Assembly (NCBI RefSeq): GCF_008710035.1
Contig: NZ_VYKI01000027.1
Location: 1 to 34,481 of the forward strand
Source of the DNA: Stenotrophomonas cyclobalanopsidis
GTDB lineage: Bacteria > Pseudomonadota > Gammaproteobacteria > Xanthomonadales > Xanthomonadaceae
Length of the DNA: 34,481 nucleotides
Direction: 5' to 3'
Within the stretch, counting starts at the first letter, position 1. Each line of letters opens with the position of its first letter. A program made the translations under genes and the position numbers. Positions 7,944 to 16,337 of this stretch are shown piece by piece. A model generated the notes under the pieces. It was given only the letters and a program-made list of their open reading frames with translations. It did not search any database and was not told the DNA's origin.

Positions 7944-8739
7944 CGGCAAAGCCCTTGCGCGTACGCATGAATACCCAGTATCCGAGGCTCATCACAAACA
8001 GCGAAACCACGGAGTAAATGGCGAGAACAAGGAAGTCAGGCATCTGGCCATGGATGGCCACGGCCCGAACCTGCTGGATGATGACCGTTGTCGGATTCAG
8101 GTAAAGAAACGCGCGGTACTGCTCAGGCACCATCTCCATGGGGAAGAAAATGGGGCTGCCGAACATCATCAGGGTGAGTATCAACGGGACTACCTGCTGG
8201 GTATCACGGAGAAAAACCGCGAAGGCAGACAACATCCAAGACACCCCTATCAGCAGAGGCAACGCTGGCAGAAGTACGACGAAGATCAAGGGCCAAGTCG
8301 GCGGGACACTCCCGACGATGAGCAACTGCCCCACCAGAAGGATCGAGAGATTAACGCAGAGATGGAACGCCGCCGTTGCCAGCGTCATCCAAGGCAGTAC
8401 CGTCAGCGGGAACACCACCTTTTTCACATAGGTTGCGTGTTCGAAAATCAAACCCGAAGAGCGACCGATCACTTCTGCGAAGAAGAGATGGGTAATAAGG
8501 CCGGAAAAAAGAATGACGGGAAATGCGGCCTGAGGGGCCGAGCCGAAGCGCGCCTGAAGCACCACGCCCAGGAAGAACCAGTAGGCGCAGAGCAGCAGCA
8601 GGGGGGTGGCGAACGACCACAGCGTACCGAAGATGGAGCCCTGGTATCGGCCACGGATATCGCGCTTGACCATCCTCCCCAATAGCGCGCGATGATCCCA
8701 TGGATCCCGCAGCGGACCACGTCCGTCGATAGTGCTCAT
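7933..8739 (-). CDS. wzm: O-antigen ABC transporter permease
   Basis: 268 residues with six hydrophobic segments of the ABC-2 permease type; the loop GSPIFFPMEMVPEQYR and following LNPTT before the last helices are characteristic of Wzm and related polysaccharide exporters. It forms the membrane channel through which undecaprenyl-linked O antigen is passed to the periplasm, driven by Wzt. It begins only three bases after the stop of the metB-like gene and shows the more A/T-rich composition of the glycan operon, so the border between conserved and variable DNA falls here. Without another promoter visible, transcription may start upstream of the metB-like gene or inside it. Confidence 0.92.
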   Translation of the reverse strand: MSTIDGRGPLRDPWDHRALLGRMVKRDIRGRYQGSIFGTLWSFATPLLLLCAYWFFLGVVLQARFGSAPQAAFPVILFSGLITHLFFAEVIGRSSGLIFEHATYVKKVVFPLTVLPWMTLATAAFHLCVNLSILLVGQLLIVGSVPPTWPLIFVVLLPALPLLIGVSWMLSAFAVFLRDTQQVVPLILTLMMFGSPIFFPMEMVPEQYRAFLYLNPTTVIIQQVRAVAIHGQMPDFLVLAIYSVVSLFVMSLGYWVFMRTRKGFADVL

Positions 8740-8742
8740 CGG

Positions 8743-9906
8743 TCAGCCCAGCGCCCTTTCCAGATCCACCTGCAGATCTCCCAGCTCCTCCACGCCCACG
8801 CTCAGCCTGACCAGCGCATCGCTGATCCCCAGCTGCTCACGCCGTGCCACCGGGATCGAGGCATGGGTCATCACCGCCGGGTGGTTGACCAGGCTTTCCA
8901 CACCGCCCAGCGACTCGGCCAGAGTGAACAGTTCAGTCTTCTCGCAGAAGCGCTTGGCCGCTTCGAAACCGCCCTTCAGCACGATCGAGACGATGCCGCC
9001 GTAGCCGTTCATCTGGCGGGTAGCCAGCTCATGCTGCGGGTGCGAAGGCAGGCCCGGGTAGATCACCTTTTCCACTGCCGGGTGCTTGTCCAGCCACTGG
9101 GCCAGGGCCAGCGCGTTGGCGCAGTGCGCCTTCATGCGCAGCGGCAGGGTCTTCAGGCCACGCAGGGCGAGGAAGCTGTCGAACGGGCCCTGCACGCCAC
9201 CCACCGAGTTCTGCAGGAAGGCCATCTGCTCGGCCAGTTCGGCGTTGTCGCCGGCCACGACCATGCCGCCGACCATGTCCGAGTGGCCGTTGAGGTACTT
9301 GGTGGCCGAGTGCAGCACCAGGTCCGCGCCCAGCTCCAGCGGACGCTGCAGCATCGGCGAGGCGAAGGTGTTGTCGACCACCACGATCAGGCCATGGCGC
9401 TTGGCGATGGCGGCCACCGCGGCGATGTCCACGATCTTCAGCATCGGGTTGGTCGGGGTTTCGATCCAGACCATCTTCGTGTTTGGCGTGATCGCCGCTT
9501 CGAAGGCCGACAGGTCGGTCAGGTCGACAAAGCTGAAATCCAGGCCGGCGGTGCGGCGGCGCACGCGTTCGAACAGGCGGAAGCTGCCGCCGTAGATGTC
9601 GTCCATCGCCACCACGTGGCTGCCGGCATCCAGCAGCTCGATCACGGTGGAGGTCGCCGCCATGCCCGAGGCGAAGGCGAAGCCACGGGTGCCGCCTTCC
9701 AGCGAGGCCACGCAGCGCTCATAGGCGAAGCGGGTCGGGTTGTGCGTACGCGAGTACTCGAAGCCCTGGTGCTCGCCCGGGCTGGACTGCGCGTAGGTCG
9801 AGGTCGCGTAGATCGGCGGCATCACCGCGCCGGTGCTCGGGTCGGGCGACTGGCCGCCATGGATGGCCAGCGTGGCGAGCGCCAGTGGCGAAGAAGGGTT
9901 GGACAT
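8743..9906 (-). CDS. metB: Cystathionine gamma-lyase / gamma-synthase (PLP enzyme)
   Basis: 387 residues, full length for the Cys/Met metabolism PLP family. The N-terminal STYAQSSPG and YSRTHNPTR motifs and the PLP lysine in SATKYLNG (K203) are clear, as is the VESLVNHPA substrate loop. Sequence alone does not separate gamma-synthase from gamma-lyase. Because the neighbouring gene encodes cystathionine beta-synthase, the lyase reaction (cystathionine to cysteine, 2-oxobutanoate and ammonia) is the more likely one. The symbol follows xanthomonad usage for this border gene. The leader has a 7-bp hairpin (9921-9927 with 9932-9938). The gene ends three bases before wzm. Confidence 0.88.
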   Translation of the reverse strand: MSNPSSPLALATLAIHGGQSPDPSTGAVMPPIYATSTYAQSSPGEHQGFEYSRTHNPTRFAYERCVASLEGGTRGFAFASGMAATSTVIELLDAGSHVVAMDDIYGGSFRLFERVRRRTAGLDFSFVDLTDLSAFEAAITPNTKMVWIETPTNPMLKIVDIAAVAAIAKRHGLIVVVDNTFASPMLQRPLELGADLVLHSATKYLNGHSDMVGGMVVAGDNAELAEQMAFLQNSVGGVQGPFDSFLALRGLKTLPLRMKAHCANALALAQWLDKHPAVEKVIYPGLPSHPQHELATRQMNGYGGIVSIVLKGGFEAAKRFCEKTELFTLAESLGGVESLVNHPAVMTHASIPVARREQLGISDALVRLSVGVEELGDLQVDLERALG

Positions 9907-10028
9907 GTCGTTTCCTGCATGGCGCCGGTGACGGCGCCGTCAAAGGATCGGGAGTCTATCAGCGCCGCCTTAACGGATTTTGACGCGGATGGACCACTGT
10001 GAATGCGCGAATTTCGCGGATCGTCGTG

Positions 10029-11399
<1,371 letters not shown>

Positions 11400-11757
11400 T
11401 CGGGGGGCTTTCGTTTCGCGCCGCGCAGGGCCGGACCATGGATTATCCGACGGATGGCGCCGAAAGTCAGGCACCGCGCTGCGCACGCGTTTGCAGCGCC
11501 GGGCCGTGCCCGGCGGGATAGCAGCCAAGGCGGGCCAACCAAGGTTGGCCCCTACCGGAGAGAGGGGATGCGGACGGCCCCGGATCGACGAGGAGACCGG
11601 TACCGCCCGCATCGGTGGGCTGAGGGTATGCACGGGTGCAGGCCGTTGCCTGCGAGCCAAGGCACCACCACCGGTGGGGCCTTGGCGCGGCTGCCGTTGC
11701 CGACAACCGCGGGGCCATCGTTGGCCGGGTCACGCCGTTCCCGGCGCGACCGGAGCG
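11400..11757. other. Non-coding stretch with palindromic repeats
   Basis: Between the cbs start and the end of the YdcH-like gene I see no convincing gene. It contains an inverted SMAG-like pair (11493-11555) and another inverted repeat with 8-bp outer arms (11656-11663 and 11679-11686) and a smaller inner stem. A promoter for cbs must lie in the left part; none stands out. Confidence 0.6.
11493..11555. repeat. Inverted pair of SMAG/REP-like elements
   Basis: The left element (11493-11515) is an 8-bp perfect palindrome CGCCGGGC-CGT-GCCCGGCG led by GCAG, a degenerate GTAG. The right one (11532-11555) reads GTAGGGGCC on the minus strand with arms around CCAACCTTGGTTGG. Opposed elements a short distance apart are the common SMAG arrangement. 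Confidence 0.7.
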
Positions 11758-11994
11758 TCAGTGCGTGGGGGACGTCGTTGCGGGTGGCGCTTCGTACATA
11801 CGCAGAAGGCGTTGCTTGGCCAGCAGCTTCTCGCGCTTCATGCGACCCAGGGTGACATCATCGATCGGGAGTACACCCAACTCCGCGTCCATGCACTTCT
11901 TGTTCAACTTGCGGTGCTGGTCATGGAGTGCCCGGAACTCCGGATCACGCGCGCGACGGGCGTCGATCTCGCTCTGGGGCTGATCTTCAAACAT
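11758..11994 (-). CDS. YdcH/DUF465 family small protein
   Basis: 78 residues, charged and helical, with the family features: acidic N-terminal part, DPEFRALHDQHRKLNKKC in the centre and a lysine-rich LGRMKREKLLAKQRLL helix near the end. DUF465/YdcH proteins are 70-80 residues and of unknown function. The ATG at 11994 has a near-ideal AAGGAGGT ribosome site, so it is chosen over upstream codons. The gene stands alone between repeat-rich gaps; a hairpin lies in its leader. The function cannot be deduced. Confidence 0.85.
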   Translation of the reverse strand: MFEDQPQSEIDARRARDPEFRALHDQHRKLNKKCMDAELGVLPIDDVTLGRMKREKLLAKQRLLRMYEAPPATTSPTH

Positions 11995-12242
11995 GATGGA
12001 CCTCCTTCGACAGATACACGAACGCCCCTGCCGCAAGGCACGGGGCGTTGTTCATGGAGGAGCGCCGGTCGATTGCCACATGGGTGCCCACAACGACCTG
12101 CTGCACTGGCCTGCGCACGTCGGTCTGCTGCGGTTCGCGCCCTGCTTTCATCGGCCCGGCCCTCCCATCGTCCGGTCCGCGGCATTGCGTCCCGGACGAT
12201 TGACCCTACGCCTGCTCCGGGCCGGGTACAAGACCCCCGCGA
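11995..12242. other. Non-coding stretch with a leader hairpin
   Basis: Upstream of the YdcH-like gene. The inverted repeat 12021-12049 pairs 12 bases with a one-base bulge around a GCAA loop (AACGCCCC... with ...GGGGCGTT). It has no T tract on either strand, so it is probably a leader structure rather than a terminator. No gene is seen in the rest. Confidence 0.5.
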
Positions 12243-12274
12243 CAAAAAGACCGAACCCCGCCGGGGCGGGGTTC
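12243..12274 (-). terminator. Rho-independent terminator of the OmpA-domain operon
   Basis: The minus strand reads a GAACCCCGCC...GGCGGGGTTC stem (12253-12274) followed after four bases by TTTTT (12244-12248). It lies about 45 bases after the stop of the OmpA-domain gene. Confidence 0.85.
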
Positions 12275-12318
12275 AGGCTGAATGCTCAATGCAACGAAAA
12301 ACAAACGAATTCAAGCAA

Positions 12319-13203
12319 TTACGGGGCGACGATGACCTCGGCCGAGCGGGCCTTGGTGGACGCGGCCTTCTTGCCGCTGACCTGGATCCGGCTGCTGGCG
12401 ACACCGGCGGAGACCAGCGCATCACGCAGGGCTTCGGCACGCTTCTGGCCGACGCCATTGGCGCTGTCATAGGCCTCGATGCGGACCCGGCCCTTCTTGC
12501 CGATGTTCAGGTACTCGGCCAGGGCCTTGGCCTGGTTCTTCGCACCGCCGGACAGGGTGGCCGCACCGGCGCCGAAGGCATCGCCAGCGAGGGTGAACAC
12601 CTCGCCGCGGGCGTCGAACTTCGAGCCCGGCAGCTTCTGCCCGGACACCAGCTCGGCTTCCTCGCGGGCCAGCTTGGCGGCGTTCTGCTGGGCCGAGCTG
12701 AGGCGCTGCTGCTGCTTGCCGGCCACGCTGGTCAGGGCGTTCTCGGCATCCTGGCGGGCAAGGGTCTCGGCTTCGGCGGCCTGGCGCAGGCGCTCGGCCT
12801 CCTCGGCCTGCATCTGCGCCTGCATGCGCAGCTGTTCGGCTTCCTGGCGGGCGCGGGCGGCGTCGCGGCGGCTGGCTTCGATCAGCAGGTCGCTGCGGGT
12901 GCGGTCCAGGCGGTCGACCTCGCGGGCGGCCAGGGCGGCGCGCACGCTGGTTTCGGCAATCTCGACCCGGCGCTCGGCCAGGTAGGTGGCCAGTTCCTGG
13001 TCGCGGCGCTTGGCCTTGTCCAGGGCGGCGATGGCCTGCTGGGCCTGCATGCGCTCGAAGGCGGCCAGCTCAGCGGTGTCGGGATTGGCCTGGATGCTCA
13101 TCAGGCGCTGGCTCAGCTGGCCGACCATCGGGTTGTCGGCGGCGACAGCCAGGGCCGGCAGCGCCAGCGCAGTGGCCAGGGCCAGGGCGGAGATCGACTT
13201 CAT
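12319..13203 (-). CDS. Exported coiled-coil protein with C-terminal OmpA-like domain
   Basis: 294 residues. Signal peptide to about residue 22 (LALPALAVAA). Residues about 50-165 are rich in Ala, Arg, Glu and Gln and should form a long coiled coil. The C-terminal 90 residues resemble an OmpA peptidoglycan-binding domain (GQKRAEALRDALVSAGVASSRIQVSG). The loop before this helix is shorter than usual: AYDSANGVGQKRAEAL lacks the Asn-x-x-Leu-Ser part of the normal motif, so binding may be altered. It overlaps the DUF4398 gene by ATGA and the two are surely one operon. Likely role: a periplasmic link between envelope and cell wall, by inference. Confidence 0.85.
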   Translation of the reverse strand: MKSISALALATALALPALAVAADNPMVGQLSQRLMSIQANPDTAELAAFERMQAQQAIAALDKAKRRDQELATYLAERRVEIAETSVRAALAAREVDRLDRTRSDLLIEASRRDAARARQEAEQLRMQAQMQAEEAERLRQAAEAETLARQDAENALTSVAGKQQQRLSSAQQNAAKLAREEAELVSGQKLPGSKFDARGEVFTLAGDAFGAGAATLSGGAKNQAKALAEYLNIGKKGRVRIEAYDSANGVGQKRAEALRDALVSAGVASSRIQVSGKKAASTKARSAEVIVAP

Positions 13204-13589
13204 CGGCGGTCCTCCCCGGTCGACAGCTGGCGCTGCAGCTGGTTGACCTCGTTGCGGCGCAGCTGCAGCTGGGCCGAGGCGGTGGCTTCCTCGCTGCGGG
13301 CACGGGCCAGGTCGGCGTCGGCCGCGGCGCGCAGGGCCAGTGCCGGGGCGTTCTTGCGCTCGCGGCGGTCGCCGGCGGCGCGCTGGGCCTGCTCCAGGCC
13401 CTGCCGGGCCAGACCGATCAGGTCCGGGGCGTACTGGTCGGCGTCGGCCTGGGTGGCCTTGTCCACCGCCTGCCGGGCCTGGGCCAGTTCCTGTGCGCCA
13501 TCCTGCGCCCAGACGGGGGCAGAGAGTGCGAATGCAAACGCCATCACATACAGGCTGTGGCGCATTCGTGCGAAGCTAAGTCGTTTCAT
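13200..13589 (-). CDS. DUF4398-domain exported protein
   Basis: 129 residues from the ATG at 13589; an ATG at 13565 is also possible and neither has a clear ribosome site. A signal peptide ends near VWAQDG. The mature part is an alanine- and arginine-rich helix pair (ELAQARQAVDKATQAD, APDLIGLARQGLEQAQRAA) as in DUF4398 proteins, which are often paired with OmpA-domain proteins as here. It overlaps the downstream gene by ATGA. Function unknown; probably a periplasmic partner of the OmpA-domain protein. Confidence 0.8.
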   Translation of the reverse strand: MKRLSFARMRHSLYVMAFAFALSAPVWAQDGAQELAQARQAVDKATQADADQYAPDLIGLARQGLEQAQRAAGDRRERKNAPALALRAAADADLARARSEEATASAQLQLRRNEVNQLQRQLSTGEDRR

Positions 13590-13686
13590 TGGGGAGGCCG
13601 TACCGGTTGTCGGTTCACGGCCATTGTCGTCAAGCCGACACCGTGCTTGCAACGGGCGCCGGCAGTTTCGTTGGGGAAAATTCGCA
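13590..13686. promoter_or_regulatory. Divergent promoter region of the DUF4398-OmpA operon and the pilU-like gene
   Basis: A gap of 97 bases between two divergent genes must hold both start regions. I see no strong sigma-70 hexamers. GGGGAAAA before the ATG at 13687 is the only candidate ribosome site for the plus-strand gene. Confidence 0.4.
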
Positions 13687-14817
13687 ATGGATATCGGCTA
13701 CTTCCTGAAGCTGATGACCGAAAAGAACGCTTCGGACATGTTCTTGACCACCGGTGCGCCGGTCTACATCAAGATCGAGGGCAAGCTGTACCCGCTGGGC
13801 AATACCGGCCTGCCGCCGGGAATGGTGAAGAAAATCGCCTATTCGCTGATGGACGAGGGCCAGGTGCCCCAGTTCGAGCGCGAGCTGGAACTCAACATGG
13901 CCATCGCCTTGGCCGATGCCGGGCGCTTCCGTGTCAATGTGTTCAAGCAGCGGGGCGAGGTCGGCATGGTCATCCGCGCCATCCGCAGCCGGATTCCGAG
14001 CATCGAAGAGCTCAACCTGCCGCAGGTGCTGAAGGACGTAATCATGACCCCGCGTGGGCTGGTGCTGGTGGTGGGGTCCACCGGCTCGGGCAAGTCCACT
14101 TCGCTGGCGTCGATGATCGACCACCGCAACAGTACGACCACCGGGCACATCCTCACCATCGAGGACCCGATCGAGTACCTGCACAAGCACAAGATGTCGA
14201 TCGTCAACCAGCGTGAGGTCGGCCTGGACACCCATGCCTTCCACAACGCGCTGAAGAACGCGATGCGTGAAGCGCCGGACGTGATCCTGATCGGCGAAAT
14301 CCTGGATGCCGAGACGATGGAGGCAGCCATCGCCTTCGCCGAGACCGGCCACCTGTGCCTGGCCACCCTGCACTCCAACAACGCCGACCAGACCATCGAG
14401 CGCATCCTCAACTTCTTCCCGGAAAGCGCGCACAAGAACGTGTTGATGAACCTGGCGCTGAACCTGCGTGCGGTGATCAGCCAGCGCCTGGTGAAGAACA
14501 AGGAGGGTCGTCGCCTGCCGGCCACCGAGGTGCTGATCAACACGCCGATGATCCGCGACCTGCTGCGCCGCGGCCAGGTGCACGAGATCAAGGCGGCGAT
14601 GGAATCCTCGCTGGAGGAAGGCATGGAAAGCTTCGATCAGTGCCTGTTCCGGCTGGCCAAGAACGGGGTGATCGAGCAGGAGGAAGCGCTGCGCGCGGCC
14701 GACTCGCGCGACGGCCTGGCCCTGAAGTTCCGCCTGTCCGAAGGTAGCAGCGGCGAGCACGATCCGTACGCGGATTTCTCCTCGCCCACCCAGCCCAGCA
14801 TCACCCACGGCTTCTAA
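13687..14817 (+). CDS. pilU: PilT/PilU-family type IV pilus retraction ATPase, PilU-like
   Basis: 376 residues, typical for PilU. Walker A is GSTGSGKST (130-138), the Asp box lies around ILTIEDPIEY (155-164), Walker B around DVILIGE (198-204) and the His box is LATLHSNNADQTIERILNFFP. The GHLCLATLH and NFFP wording matches PilU rather than PilT (GTLHTTSA, DVFP). PilU works with PilT in twitching motility as an accessory retraction motor in the cytoplasm. No pilT is adjacent, unlike the pilT-pilU pair of many gammaproteobacteria, so this may be a lone copy or a further paralogue. It ends just before a SMAG repeat array. Confidence 0.88.
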   Translation: MDIGYFLKLMTEKNASDMFLTTGAPVYIKIEGKLYPLGNTGLPPGMVKKIAYSLMDEGQVPQFERELELNMAIALADAGRFRVNVFKQRGEVGMVIRAIRSRIPSIEELNLPQVLKDVIMTPRGLVLVVGSTGSGKSTSLASMIDHRNSTTTGHILTIEDPIEYLHKHKMSIVNQREVGLDTHAFHNALKNAMREAPDVILIGEILDAETMEAAIAFAETGHLCLATLHSNNADQTIERILNFFPESAHKNVLMNLALNLRAVISQRLVKNKEGRRLPATEVLINTPMIRDLLRRGQVHEIKAAMESSLEEGMESFDQCLFRLAKNGVIEQEEALRAADSRDGLALKFRLSEGSSGEHDPYADFSSPTQPSITHGF

Positions 14818-14828
14818 GCCGCCCGACC

Positions 14829-14850
14829 GCCGGGCATGGCCCGGCGCTAC
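14829..14850 (-). repeat. SMAG element
   Basis: On the minus strand it reads GTAGCGCCGGGCCATGCCCG then GC, a GTAG-led palindrome. It opposes the tandem array that follows and may serve as the 3' hairpin of the pilU transcript. Confidence 0.85.
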
Positions 14851-14857
14851 CGGAACC

Positions 14858-14990
14858 GCCGGGCGCTGCCCGTTTCCCCGGATAACGCCGGGCCACGCCC
14901 GTTTCCCCGGATAACGCCGGGCCACGCCCGTTTCCCAGGGTAGCGCCGGGCCATGCCCGTTCCCCAGGGTAGCGCCGGGCCATGCCCGGC
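14858..14990 (+). repeat. Tandem array of a 29-bp SMAG-derived unit (4 units plus a palindromic end)
   Basis: Units start at 14858, 14887, 14916 and 14945, each 29 bases, followed by a last partial copy at 14974-14990 that is a complete palindrome. Each unit begins GCCGGGC and continues with TGCCCGTT or ACGCCCGTTT; the first two end GGATAAC, the next two end GGGTAGC, so the array drifts from left to right towards the canonical GTAG form. Only the last copy keeps the full palindrome; internal copies have lost the closing GGC. Confidence 0.85.
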
Positions 14991-15014
14991 GTGAACCTGA
15001 AGAGTTAAGGGGCT

Positions 15015-15031
15015 GTCTCATCCAATGAGAC
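15015..15031 (+). promoter_or_regulatory. Inverted repeat in front of the radical SAM gene
   Basis: GTCTCAT-CCA-ATGAGAC is a perfect 7-bp inverted repeat 23 bases before the ATG at 15054. It could be an operator or a leader hairpin. There is no T tract, so it is not a terminator. Confidence 0.45.
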
Positions 15032-15053
15032 CCGCTGTCCGTAGGTTTCCTCA

Positions 15054-16337
15054 ATGGAAACCATCCGCAAGCTGGCCATCCTGGCCGATGCCGCCAAGTA
15101 CGACGCCTCCTGCGCCTCCAGCGGCGCGGGCAAGCGTGATTCGCGCGCCAGCGGCGGCATCGGCAGCACCGAAGGCATGGGCATCTGCCACAGCTATACG
15201 CCGGATGGTCGCTGCGTCTCCCTGCTGAAGATCCTGCTGACCAACTTCTGCGTCTACGACTGCGCCTACTGCGTGAACCGCGTCTCCAGCAACGTGCCGC
15301 GGGCGCGCTTCGGCGTGGACGAGGTGGTCGCGCTGACCCTGGACTTCTACAAGCGCAACTACATCGAGGGGCTGTTCCTCTCCAGCGGCATCATCCGCAA
15401 TGCCGACTACACCATGGAACAGATGGTGGAAGTGGCGCGGCAGCTGCGCGAGGAACACCGCTACGCCGGCTATATCCACCTCAAGACCATTCCCGAGGCC
15501 TCGCCCGAGCTGCTGGCCAGTGCCGGGCGCTATGCCGACCGGCTGTCGATCAACGTGGAGCTGCCGACCGAAGCCGGCCTGAGCGCGCTGGCACCGGAAA
15601 AGACCGTGCAGTCGATCCGTGGCGCGATGGGCGAGCTGCGCTGGCGCATCGAGGAGGCCAAGGAGGCACGCAAGGCGCCGGCCGTGGTCGCGCCGGCGGC
15701 CACCCGCAGCGCGCGGCCTCGCCCGCCGCGCTTCGCCCCGGCCGGGCAGAGCACGCAGATGATCGTCGGCGCCGACGGGGCCAATGACCAGCAGATCCTG
15801 GCCAGTGCCGACGCGCTGTACGGCAACTACCGCATGCGCCGCGTGTATTACTCGGCCTTCAGCCCCATTCCCGATGCCAGCCGCCAGTTGCCGCTGCAGC
15901 CGCCCCCGCTGCAGCGCGAGCATCGCCTGTACCAGGCCGACTGGCTGCTGCGCTTTTACGGGTATGGCGTGGAGGAAATCACCGATACCACCCAGGACGG
16001 CATGCTGGACCTGGACATCGACCCGAAGATGGCCTGGGCGATCCGCCACCCCGAGCGCTTCCCGGTGGACCTGAACCGCGCGCCGAAGGAACTGCTGCTG
16101 CGCGTGCCCGGGCTGGGCGTGCGCAACGTGAAGCGGGTGCTGATGGCGCGCCGGCATGGCCGCCTGCGGGTAGCCGACGTGGCCCGGTTGAAGGCGCCGA
16201 TGAGCAAGCTGCTGCCGTTCGTGCTGCTGGCCGACCACCACCCGCGCAAGGCGCTGGATGACCCGGCGGCGTTGCGCGCGCAGCTGGCCCCGCCGCCACG
16301 ACAGGGCTCGCTGTTTGATGCCCCGCCCGCCGCCTGA
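15054..16337 (+). CDS. Radical SAM protein of the putative DNA modification/repair type (TIGR03916)
   Basis: 427 residues. The radical SAM cluster motif is C66-x3-C70-x2-C73 (FCVYDCAYC). The preceding GICHSYTPDGRCVSLLKILLTN and following SSGIIRNADYTMEQM are characteristic of the family linked to uracil-DNA-glycosylase-like proteins. Residues about 200-235 are a low-complexity Ala/Pro/Arg stretch (ARKAPAVVAPAATRSARP). Near the C-terminus LPGLGVRNVKRVLMARR looks like a helix-hairpin-helix, pointing to nucleic-acid binding. The reaction has not been established for this family to my knowledge. It overlaps the next gene by 20 bases, so the products are made together. RBS: GTAGG about eight bases upstream. 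Confidence 0.9.
   Translation: METIRKLAILADAAKYDASCASSGAGKRDSRASGGIGSTEGMGICHSYTPDGRCVSLLKILLTNFCVYDCAYCVNRVSSNVPRARFGVDEVVALTLDFYKRNYIEGLFLSSGIIRNADYTMEQMVEVARQLREEHRYAGYIHLKTIPEASPELLASAGRYADRLSINVELPTEAGLSALAPEKTVQSIRGAMGELRWRIEEAKEARKAPAVVAPAATRSARPRPPRFAPAGQSTQMIVGADGANDQQILASADALYGNYRMRRVYYSAFSPIPDASRQLPLQPPPLQREHRLYQADWLLRFYGYGVEEITDTTQDGMLDLDIDPKMAWAIRHPERFPVDLNRAPKELLLRVPGLGVRNVKRVLMARRHGRLRVADVARLKAPMSKLLPFVLLADHHPRKALDDPAALRAQLAPPPRQGSLFDAPPAA

Noticed and set aside
9907..10028. SAM or other riboswitch before the metB-like gene
   Set aside because: Only a short 7-bp hairpin is visible; the gap is too short and lacks the conserved parts of SAM riboswitches.
12021..12049. Hairpin before the YdcH-like gene as a terminator
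   Set aside because: No T tract on either strand; the real terminator of the upstream operon is at 12243-12274.
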